Assembly (NCBI GenBank): GCA_019750295.1
Contig: JAIEOS010000021.1
Span: forward strand, 1 to 64,000
DNA from: Bdellovibrionales bacterium
GTDB lineage: Bacteria; Bdellovibrionota; Bdellovibrionia; Bdellovibrionales; JAGQZY01
Reading direction: 5' to 3'
DNA: 64,000 nt
Shown: positions 16,753 to 24,302 of the stretch, in pieces
Numbering within the stretch: position 1 is the first letter of the stretch
Layout: each line of letters starts with the position of its first letter
Made by a program: the position numbers and the translations under genes
The notes under the pieces: generated by a model
What the model was told of the DNA's origin: nothing
The model's input: only the letters and a program-made list of their open reading frames with translations
Databases searched by the model: none

Positions 16753-16786
16753 CGTACCTCCGAATATTTAATTAGAATGAACCAAT

Positions 16787-16804
16787 AATTGATTCCATTC
16801 AATT
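16787..16804. promoter_or_regulatory. Inverted repeat between the diiron-enzyme and cyclase genes
   Basis: AATTGA-TTCCAT-TCAATT has 6-bp exact arms and lies centrally in the 126-bp divergent interval. It could be an operator for one or both genes. It is A+T-rich and short, so chance occurrence is not excluded. Confidence 0.25.
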
Positions 16805-16878
16805 GCTCAGAGGAGCCCTGGACGTAAGTCATCGGTTAAGAATTATACCAATGATGACGAAAGGTTATAAGGTGAACC

Positions 16879-19083
16879 ATGAGCTTAGATTACAATCTAA
16901 CTAAACAACATTTTAACGTTAAAATATACAAGTCGTATTTACAGTATATTGAAAAGCGATATCCAGAAATAAACTTATCGAATGTCTGTGAAAAAGCAGG
17001 CGTTCCTATAGATTATTTACTTAAATCTGATGGCTGGGTATCTATTGAATTTAACAACAGATTCATGACCGAACTCAAATCACACATTCAGGACCCAAAT
17101 TTCGAACAGCGTGTGGGGGAATCTTCATTTTCAAAAGAAATTATGGGTCCAATCTATTTTCTAATGAAGAATGTGATTTCTCTAGAGGAAATATTTAATA
17201 ATATTTGGAAGTTCCCGAAATATTTTAATAAGGTTACCAGCTTTACGGCCATTAAAAGAAACAAAGGAACAGTTGTGATATCTATTAAAGGTGTCACTCA
17301 AGACTTGAATTTACAAGAAATTGAAATTCTTAAAAAAAGTATGCCTGATATCATAAATAACTCACTGGGATTTTATTATGGATTTGCAAAGGCGAAAAAG
17401 TTTTCAGCAGTTGCGATTTCAACCACCCAAATCAATGATCTCGAGTACCAGATAAAAATTCGATACCCTATTGAGAAGATTGGATTGATTAGAGAGCTAG
17501 CGACTTTATTTTTCGTATCTTGCTTCGCCGGTATATTTACTAGCTTTCTAACATCAAACGTATACGAACTTGCAGCATATAGCATTTTACCCGCACTTAT
17601 AATGAAATGCTACTTGGTTATAAGACAAAATAAATTCATGGTAGAAGCAATAAATGAATCGGAGAAAACACTTAATAATTTAGACAAGCAGTACAAAACA
17701 CTCGTAGATACAAAACTGGTTTTACAGCGAAAATTAAGCGAAGCGAAAGCACTCAATCAGCTTACCAATACTCTCATCCAAACATCGAGTGAAAGCCAGA
17801 TTTTACAAAGTGCGGCTGAAAATTTAACATCGGTTTTAGACTTTGATAGAGTTCTCATAATGATTAGCGATAAGGCGAATAAATATTTGGAAGTTCGCGC
17901 GGTCAGCGTATCAGACAATTCGCTTGTTGAGAAATTTAAAAATTTTAAACTTCCTATTGATATCGAAAGCAATGATAAAACAAAGGTTTCAAATATCTAT
18001 AAATTCGGATCTCCGATTCTGATTTCTGATGTAAAAAAACATATATCAACACTGGGCGAGGAGTCCAGAATGTTATTACAACAAACCGGATCTAAATCTT
18101 TTGTTGGCGTCCCTATTCAATCGGCCACAAACAACCACGGAGTGATCCTAGCAGACACATTCTACACAGAGAGGGAAATTACTAACGATGATCTTGATAT
18201 CCTCGCTCTTGCCGGTAGACAAATCGCAATAACGCTCGAGAAACAAAAGGCGCAAGCGGAAGTAGTGATGGCGTACGACGACCTCAACAAGCTAGCAAAA
18301 TCCTATAGTAGATTTGTGCCTTTCAAGATTTTAAATCTGTTAGGATTCGAAAGCGTCTTAGACATCGATTTAAAATCCGGCAAAGAAGTTAATATGGCAA
18401 TAGTATTCTGCGACATAAGAGGATTTACTTCGTTGTCTGAAACGATGGAACCATCAGAATCAATGGATTTTTTAAATTCTTATTTTTCAAGCTTGGCGCC
18501 TATCTTTGAAAGAAATAAAGGAATAATCGATAAATTTATGGGTGATGGGATAATGGCATTGTTCCTTGATACGAACGATGCAATCAACGCTGTATCTGAA
18601 TTCCAAGGCGCCTTAGAGCTTTATAATCTAAAGCGTAAAAAATCTGACGAGCAATTGAGTATAAAAACGGGAATGGGAATCCATTTCGGAAAAGTTCTGC
18701 TAGGGGCTGTTGGTTACGAGGACAGGATGTCCATAAGCGTAGTCTCTGACGCCGTAAATCTGACCTCTAGGCTGGATGGCCTGACAAAAAAGTTTGGCAT
18801 TGACATAGTCTGTTCCCAAGATGCTTTCAATCTTGCAAATGACAAAAGCAATTTTCGATTAATAGCCGAACTAGCTGTAGACGGCAGGAGAGGCCTTACG
18901 AGCGTTTATGAATATTTTGGACATGAGAATTGTGATACAAGGAGGATGAAGCAGTCTAACAAAGAAATAATTGAAAGGTTCATTCGAAACAAGCTAATCT
19001 CGCTAGACTCCGCTACAAACTTACATGAAGAGGATCCCGTACTACGATACTATTTTAACAAAAACTTCTCCCGGGCCGCCTAG
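16879..19083 (+). CDS. Class III adenylate cyclase with AraC-type sensor-like N-domain and GAF domain
   Basis: Residues 1-200 resemble the ligand-binding N-domain of AraC regulators (PF12625-like: LSNVCEKAGVPIDYLLKSDGWV, then RVGESSFSKEIMGPIYFLM). Two hydrophobic segments (about 212-260) form a membrane hairpin, followed by a coiled coil (about 260-300), a GAF domain (about 300-455) and a class III cyclase domain (about 500-690). The metal Asp residues are in FCDIRGFT and FMGDG. The Lys of IDKFMGD and the Asp of VVSDAVNLTSR favour ATP over GTP. cAMP output is therefore likely. AAGGTG precedes the ATG. The A+T content is high: 17 G/C in 17161-17220. It converges on the histidine-kinase gene with a 4-bp overlap. 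Confidence 0.8.
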   Translation: MSLDYNLTKQHFNVKIYKSYLQYIEKRYPEINLSNVCEKAGVPIDYLLKSDGWVSIEFNNRFMTELKSHIQDPNFEQRVGESSFSKEIMGPIYFLMKNVISLEEIFNNIWKFPKYFNKVTSFTAIKRNKGTVVISIKGVTQDLNLQEIEILKKSMPDIINNSLGFYYGFAKAKKFSAVAISTTQINDLEYQIKIRYPIEKIGLIRELATLFFVSCFAGIFTSFLTSNVYELAAYSILPALIMKCYLVIRQNKFMVEAINESEKTLNNLDKQYKTLVDTKLVLQRKLSEAKALNQLTNTLIQTSSESQILQSAAENLTSVLDFDRVLIMISDKANKYLEVRAVSVSDNSLVEKFKNFKLPIDIESNDKTKVSNIYKFGSPILISDVKKHISTLGEESRMLLQQTGSKSFVGVPIQSATNNHGVILADTFYTEREITNDDLDILALAGRQIAITLEKQKAQAEVVMAYDDLNKLAKSYSRFVPFKILNLLGFESVLDIDLKSGKEVNMAIVFCDIRGFTSLSETMEPSESMDFLNSYFSSLAPIFERNKGIIDKFMGDGIMALFLDTNDAINAVSEFQGALELYNLKRKKSDEQLSIKTGMGIHFGKVLLGAVGYEDRMSISVVSDAVNLTSRLDGLTKKFGIDIVCSQDAFNLANDKSNFRLIAELAVDGRRGLTSVYEYFGHENCDTRRMKQSNKEIIERFIRNKLISLDSATNLHEEDPVLRYYFNKNFSRAA

Positions 19084-20780
19084 CCTTTCTTCTTTAAAGA
19101 AAACTCGCAATAAAATCCCCGACCAGAGCCTTTAAAGTTTATCTTTCCGCCCCAAGACTCAACTTTTCTTTTTATAGAACTCAAGCCTGTTCCCGTGCCA
19201 TTACTCGAGAAACCCCGATATCCCAACATATCTAGATTTTGGAATTGGCCACTTCCGTCATCCTTATAGGTTACCCTCATTCTTTCTAGCTCAGAATCAG
19301 CATCTATGACTATTTCAATTTTTTTTAATCCTACAGAGTGCTTCAATGAGTTATTAATTAGTTCGTTAAAAATAGAAAGATAATCTACATCGTTACAGAA
19401 GATTTGATTTTCGTTACTCCCATTAATTGTCAAAATAGAAAAATTCACATTTTTATAAATACTTACAAAATTGTCTACCTGAGATTCAAGTTTCATATTT
19501 AGAACATTTACTGCAAACCAATCTATCGAATCCGTATGCACTTCTAGTTTTGATAAGACAAAGTTTAATTGACTTAAAATTCTAGTAATCACAGCTCTAA
19601 TTTTGTCTTCCGGAAGCGCAACTGCAAAACTCAAGCTCGTCACCGGAGATTTTATGTCGTGCAATATCTCTCTGTACTTCTCCTTCTGAAAATATAGATT
19701 TTTAGCAATTTCGACCTCAGCATTAAGACGAAATGCAACGTCCTGCATTTGAAAAATAATTGCGTTAACCTCACGCACTATTTTTCTGAATTTAAATGTA
19801 GAAATACAAATGACAAGAAGAGCCATTACAGACACACCTGTGCGATGCACATATGAGAGATAAGAAGTCATAAATCCAAAATAAAGGATCAGTGACAAAA
19901 TAAACTTATCCAACATCGTACTTGGATTTAATTTTATATCTCTAATAATTAAATAAGTGAGCAAGACTAATGCTGGCAACACCGGTAAGTAAATCAATGA
20001 TTGCATTAAATTTCTATAATCAATAGCCAAGTATGCAGAAACATATAGCACTACCAGAACTACATACTTTAAATAGTTTTGCTTGGGTTTTATCAGATAA
20101 GCAAAGAAGAATACTATCCCGCCCCAGAGTCCCATGACAACAGACGCGTGGCAGTACTCAATACTTGCGCCACCGAAAATTTCACTTGTTGCCATCAACA
20201 TCACCCCCATAAAAAGGAGATCCTCTAGGACATAACTTATAACCTCCTCAAGTGGCAGTAATCGATAGATAATCGTCAACCCTACTATACCCAAGAACAA
20301 GCATGCAGACGCAGACAGTACGTAAAGATACTTAGGAAAAAAATAATAAAATGGTAATTTCTCAATGGATCTGGGATACGAATGAAGTACTGCAAAATAT
20401 TTTAAATAAGAATAGAAATTAATTTTTAGAACCTTCACCTCTGATAATTTTTTACAACTTATATTCACATCGAGAAACATTGATCCTATTTGCCATCTTT
20501 TTTTTAATGAATTAGTTTCGATCAGCCGCGAATCCCCGTACAATTCGTACACTCCCATGTAGGGGTTATTTAGCACTACAGTTTGACCAGGATTATTCTT
20601 ACAGTGCTGGCCTAAATTATGGCTTTGGATAGACATCCAATAAGTCTTATCAGGCAGCTCGGTCCAAGGTTGAACGATTTGCCAGTCAGGGTTGGGGTCT
20701 TTGGGAATGTCGGGGGTGCCGACGATTTGGGAGAGCAAAAGCAGTGCGGAAAATGCCAGTTGATCGAGGTACTCTAGCAC
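19080..20780 (-). CDS. Multi-pass membrane sensor histidine kinase
   Basis: The GTG start at 20780 has AAGGGG 6 nt upstream, 12 bp past the stop of the Cys-rich gene, so the two are probably one operon. After a signal-like segment there is an extracytoplasmic domain (about 25-165, several Cys) and seven or so membrane helices (about 170-345), the layout of 7TMR-DISM kinases. A cytoplasmic coiled coil leads to the H-box LHDIKSPVTSL (His near 375), the N-box NELINNSLKHS, and G-boxes KDDGSGQ and GTGLSS. No response regulator is adjacent; the convergent cyclase could be an output partner. The first 45 codons are G+C-rich while the rest is A+T-rich, suggesting a junction inside the gene. Confidence 0.85.
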   Translation of the reverse strand: MLEYLDQLAFSALLLLSQIVGTPDIPKDPNPDWQIVQPWTELPDKTYWMSIQSHNLGQHCKNNPGQTVVLNNPYMGVYELYGDSRLIETNSLKKRWQIGSMFLDVNISCKKLSEVKVLKINFYSYLKYFAVLHSYPRSIEKLPFYYFFPKYLYVLSASACLFLGIVGLTIIYRLLPLEEVISYVLEDLLFMGVMLMATSEIFGGASIEYCHASVVMGLWGGIVFFFAYLIKPKQNYLKYVVLVVLYVSAYLAIDYRNLMQSLIYLPVLPALVLLTYLIIRDIKLNPSTMLDKFILSLILYFGFMTSYLSYVHRTGVSVMALLVICISTFKFRKIVREVNAIIFQMQDVAFRLNAEVEIAKNLYFQKEKYREILHDIKSPVTSLSFAVALPEDKIRAVITRILSQLNFVLSKLEVHTDSIDWFAVNVLNMKLESQVDNFVSIYKNVNFSILTINGSNENQIFCNDVDYLSIFNELINNSLKHSVGLKKIEIVIDADSELERMRVTYKDDGSGQFQNLDMLGYRGFSSNGTGTGLSSIKRKVESWGGKINFKGSGRGFYCEFSLKKKG

Positions 20781-20792
20781 TTCCCGCCCCTT

Positions 20793-21368
20793 TTACTTTT
20801 TCTCAGGCGTCGGAGATGGCTTTGCAGAGGGAGCCGAGGTGGGAGCTGGAGCTGCGGCCTTCGGTGCAGGAGTCGCTGCGGGAGTGGCGGACTTTATCGC
20901 TGGAGCAGCACTGTTCACTTCGATTTTGTTGTCTGGACTTTTGGGAACTGGACCTGGAGTGGGATTTGGAATGCGGCCCCCAGGGAGAGCGGCTGTGTTG
21001 ATAAAATCTTTGCAAGCAGGGCTGAGTAAATCTTTGTTTTTCTGCAAACACGCGAAACGATCGCGACGAGCTTTAATGTCTTTGCAGTAGAGCTGGCGAT
21101 CCGCTTTGCAAACAGCACCGGGACCATTGCCCCCGCCTTTACCCTTCCCCTTTTTACCTTTTTTACCTTCGCCTTTAGCGCCTTTTTTTCCATTATTATT
21201 TTTTTGCCCTTGAGCTTCGGATGTTGCGGCAGGTGCGCTGCTGGCCGCCGCCGGTTTTGCAGCCGGGGTCGAATCTGGAGTGGCAGTTTGCCCAGCGGCC
21301 AATCTTGGCAAAATAACCAAAGCGCTGACAGCTAATGTTGACAATAAACGATGACAGAACAAACTCAT
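20793..21368 (-). CDS. Secreted Lys/Gly- and Ala/Pro-rich protein with one Cys-rich repeat
   Basis: The start at 21368 has GGAGG 4 nt upstream and a signal peptide (MSLFCHRLLSTLAVSALVIL...AAG). The 191-aa protein has an Ala/Pro/Thr/Ser-rich stretch, a strongly basic Lys/Gly block (residues about 55-85), then one unit VCKADRQLYCKDIKARRDRF followed by ACLQKNKDLLSPACKDF. The unit fits the Cys_rich (GLG1-type, PF00839) repeat C..D..xxC......C...n...LS..C. A Pro/Ala tail ends it. Low-complexity flanks suggest a cell-surface or peptidoglycan-embedded position. Only 12 bp separate it from the sensor kinase, making it a possible partner or ligand-binding accessory. Confidence 0.75.
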   Translation of the reverse strand: MSLFCHRLLSTLAVSALVILPRLAAGQTATPDSTPAAKPAAASSAPAATSEAQGQKNNNGKKGAKGEGKKGKKGKGKGGGNGPGAVCKADRQLYCKDIKARRDRFACLQKNKDLLSPACKDFINTAALPGGRIPNPTPGPVPKSPDNKIEVNSAAPAIKSATPAATPAPKAAAPAPTSAPSAKPSPTPEKK

Positions 21369-21440
21369 GGGGCCTCCAGAATATTTAGTATCCATAAATA
21401 TTTCCACTCAAGAATCCCGCTGGGTCAATGAAATTGCGCT

Positions 21441-21869
21441 TTAGCTCTTCATCGCCTTGAAGGCTGCGGCATAGAGCATGATCTGCTTTACCATCGACAT
21501 CAACCCATTGGCTCGACTCGGCGACAAGTGGGAGCGAAAGCCCAACTCTTCGATAAATGTGGGTGGGGAGCTTAAAATATCATCAGGCTCTGCTTCAGAA
21601 TAAACTTTAAGTAGGATCGCCACCAACCCTTTCACGATCATCGCATCGCTATCGGCAAAGAGTTTCACCTGACCCTTCTCATCCAACTGCGCGTGCAGCC
21701 ACACCTGCGATTGACAACCTTTGACTAAAAATTTTTCGTCGTAATAATCTGAGGGAAGCTGCGGGAGAGCCTTACCGATCTCAATCACTTTTTTGTATCG
21801 CTCTTCCCAATTTTGGAGTTTCGAGAACTCCTCGACCAATTTCTGCTGGCGCTGTTTGATTTGTGTCAT
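21441..21869 (-). CDS. sufE: SufE-family sulfur acceptor
   Basis: SufE takes persulfide sulfur from the cysteine desulfurase SufS and stimulates it for Fe-S cluster assembly. The 142-aa product from ATG 21869 matches family size (about 140 aa) and shows WEERYKKVIEIGKALP, then VKGCQSQVWL with the acceptor Cys at position 52 (E. coli Cys51). The C-terminus LGFRSHLSPSRANGLMSMV matches SufE. A longer frame to 22061 adds 64 residues that overlap the upstream gene and are not SufE-like. No sufS or other suf genes are in the window. Confidence 0.9.
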   Translation of the reverse strand: MTQIKQRQQKLVEEFSKLQNWEERYKKVIEIGKALPQLPSDYYDEKFLVKGCQSQVWLHAQLDEKGQVKLFADSDAMIVKGLVAILLKVYSEAEPDDILSSPPTFIEELGFRSHLSPSRANGLMSMVKQIMLYAAAFKAMKS

Positions 21870-21915
21870 GCCCATGAGGTACCAGGTTCTTTTTGCAGAT
21901 GCGATACCCAATCGA

Positions 21916-22638
21916 TTAGGTCGACTTTTTACACGTCGCTTCCGCAAAAGGTACCGGGTACCTTTGGGTGAGTAATTCCTGATGGAGATTGCGGCCGAAG
22001 TCGCCGATGATTTCGTTGGCCTCGGCTTCGCCGACACGTTTAACGTGCTCCCAGGCGGCACGGTAAAAGCCCCTGGCCTCGTCCCAGCTTTTAAATCTGA
22101 AGTCTTCGAGCTCCTTAAGCTTTACTTTAACGTCTGAGGAATTATCCAGGTAATGCTTGATCATTTGCACTTCATCGATGGTGTAACCTCGAGTGAAGAG
22201 AAAATCTTCGATCAAACTCCACTCCAAATGCCAGATGTAATCTTTGAATTTTTTCCAATAGTCCATCCCACTCTGCGCGTAAGTGCTCTTACAGAAGAAC
22301 GAACGACAGACACTTGGCCGCGCCGGCCAGATCTCGCACCCTCGGTGATCGGTATTAAAAAACGTACAGAGCAGATTCGCATCGCTCCCGAAGCCCCAGC
22401 CTCCCTTGCTCATAAACTTTTTCCGATAATTGGCATTTGGAGCAGCTCCAACAATCAAGAGATCCCACTGTTCAAACCAGTTTTCCTTTAAAAGATGAAG
22501 ACTGTCGGCATAGCCCACGAGGAAGTTCGAAAAAAAAGGACGATATGTGCAGCACTTAAAATCAATGGAGCACGCGGAACAGTCCACCGCCTTTTCCTTG
22601 AGCATCAATTGCTTTTGCACGTCGAAGTAAAAATGCAT
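21916..22638 (-). CDS. YkgJ-like cysteine-cluster protein
   Basis: The 240-aa protein has an N-terminal cluster CSACSIDFKCC and later CTFF, CEIWPARPSVCRSFFC, giving eight or more Cys arranged like the YkgJ/UPF0153 family, proposed to chelate zinc or iron. The segment GCxxWPxRPxxCR is typical. The C-terminal half is helical and charged. An in-frame GTG at 22650 adds four residues. It lies 46 bp upstream of sufE on the same strand, so co-transcription and a link to Fe-S or metal handling are plausible. No enzymatic role is known for the family. Confidence 0.8.
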   Translation of the reverse strand: MHFYFDVQKQLMLKEKAVDCSACSIDFKCCTYRPFFSNFLVGYADSLHLLKENWFEQWDLLIVGAAPNANYRKKFMSKGGWGFGSDANLLCTFFNTDHRGCEIWPARPSVCRSFFCKSTYAQSGMDYWKKFKDYIWHLEWSLIEDFLFTRGYTIDEVQMIKHYLDNSSDVKVKLKELEDFRFKSWDEARGFYRAAWEHVKRVGEAEANEIIGDFGRNLHQELLTQRYPVPFAEATCKKST

Positions 22639-22796
22639 TCTAATGACCACTTATAATGCTAAGTTATGACTTTTTTCACAACGCAGCTAGTTATTGGTAG
22701 AATTTTCACACTGCCTGGGGTGAATTGCACTCAGCTCATGGTCGAGCGCTTCACTACAAGGACCGTAATCAATTGGGGTAACTTGGGGGGATCGTC

Positions 22797-24161
22797 GTGA
22801 AAAACTCGTCGAAACAGATATCTGTTCTGTTATCATTTTTATTCATCATCAACTCTGCATTCGCAGCAACAAGTGGAAACGGGTACATCGTTAAACTCAA
22901 AAAGGGTGCGAACACCTTCATTTACGAGACCGAAAATAACGTTAAACTGAAAGCTCTTGCCCCGAATGGTCTTTACCTCGCCCAGCCCAAAGCGGGCTCC
23001 GAAGTTTCGGCGCAGTCAGTGGTTAAAGCTCGCGGCAACAAGAATGTCAGCCTCGCTCAACCGAACCACACTGTCACCATTCGCAAAGGAATTCCCAACG
23101 ACAAAGACTTTGCAAGACAATGGAACTACGATCTGAACGAAAGCACTTTTGGCGTCAATGCGATAGCCGCTTGGGATGAGTTTGGACACAAAGGTCAAAT
23201 CCCTTACGGAGATGATATCGTTATAGCGGTGGTGGATGGTGGCTTTGACCCCAAACACGGGGACCTCATTGGCAACATGTGGATCAATAAGGGAGAAATC
23301 GCAGGAAACAATATCGATGACGATGGTAACGGTTACGTCGATGACATCAACGGTTGGGATATCGAATCCAACTCCGGCGAAATCCAAATGGACTCTCACG
23401 GAACTCACGTTGCCGGAATTATGGGAGCTCAGGGCGACAACACTATTAACGGCGCCGGCATTCACTGGAACGTCAAAATCATGTACGTGAGTGCAGGCTG
23501 GGGACTTGGTGACACTGCAACGACAATGAGCGCTTATGGTTATATCTTAAAACAAAAACAAATCTGGCTTGAAAGTGACGGCAAAAAAGGCGCCAACGTT
23601 GTCGCCATCAATTCAAGCTTTGGTATCGATCGCGCCGACTGTAACTCTAGCGAATACATCGCTTGGAATGACATGTTCAACGAGCTCGGCAAAGCGGGAA
23701 TCCTCTCCGTCGCTGCCACGGCAAACTCGGCTTGGGATGTGGATGTGGTCGGTGACGTGCCCACAGCTTGTAACAGCCCTTATGTGATTTCTGTGACCAA
23801 TACCGACATCGCGGGAAATCGTAATGACGCCGGCTTCGGAAAAACAACGATCGACCTTGCAGCTCCTGGCGAAAATATCTTTTCGACTCTTCCCGATAAT
23901 GACTTTGGCTCTATGAGCGGAACATCGATGGCAACGCCGCATGTGACTGGATCTGTTGGATTCCTTTACAGCGTCGCGAGTGTGGCCTTTATCGATCGCT
24001 CGCTGGCGAGCCCCGGTGAAGCCGCTCTCGAATTAAAAGAGGCTTTACTGAGCACTGTCACAGCTCGTCCCGATCTTAAAAACGAGACGGTCTCTGGAGG
24101 AATCTTGAATCTGGCCGCTGCCAGCCGCGTCTTGGCCACGTACGCCCCTCGCTGTAACTAA
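22797..24161 (+). CDS. Secreted S8 subtilisin-family serine peptidase
   Basis: A GTG start at 22797 follows GGGGGG with 6 nt spacing and opens on a signal peptide (MKNSSKQISVLLSFLFIINS...AFA). Residues about 27-100 form an I9-like propeptide (inhibitor). The catalytic triad is visible: Asp in VVDGGFDPKHGDL (near 145), His in DSHGTHVAGIMG (near 201) and Ser in SGTSMATPHVTGS (near 376). The enzyme is probably secreted to the periplasm or exterior for protein degradation, consistent with a proteolytic or predatory lifestyle. Length 454 aa is normal for a subtilisin without added domains. A strong terminator follows at 24192. Confidence 0.95.
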   Translation: MKNSSKQISVLLSFLFIINSAFAATSGNGYIVKLKKGANTFIYETENNVKLKALAPNGLYLAQPKAGSEVSAQSVVKARGNKNVSLAQPNHTVTIRKGIPNDKDFARQWNYDLNESTFGVNAIAAWDEFGHKGQIPYGDDIVIAVVDGGFDPKHGDLIGNMWINKGEIAGNNIDDDGNGYVDDINGWDIESNSGEIQMDSHGTHVAGIMGAQGDNTINGAGIHWNVKIMYVSAGWGLGDTATTMSAYGYILKQKQIWLESDGKKGANVVAINSSFGIDRADCNSSEYIAWNDMFNELGKAGILSVAATANSAWDVDVVGDVPTACNSPYVISVTNTDIAGNRNDAGFGKTTIDLAAPGENIFSTLPDNDFGSMSGTSMATPHVTGSVGFLYSVASVAFIDRSLASPGEAALELKEALLSTVTARPDLKNETVSGGILNLAAASRVLATYAPRCN

Positions 24162-24191
24162 AATTTTTCAGATAAGATGTAAGAATCACTC

Positions 24192-24216
24192 AAGGCACCA
24201 GGAATGGTGCCTTTTT
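24192..24216 (+). terminator. Intrinsic terminator of the S8 peptidase gene
   Basis: AAGGCACCA/TGGTGCCTT stem, GGAA tetraloop, then a T-run; 30 bp past the peptidase stop. Confidence 0.88.
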
Positions 24217-24302
24217 CTTTTGCAAAGAACCGCACTGCTCACTCGTAGACTCATTTGCCCTTTTATGATTAATTCTTCGGGTTTTCATATCAAGGAGTAT
24301 TC

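Noticed and set aside
20744-21001. Long plus-strand open frame antisense to the Cys-rich gene
   Set aside because: It is the reverse of an Ala/Pro-rich low-complexity region; such repeats keep opposite frames open. The minus-strand gene has a signal peptide and a Shine-Dalgarno.
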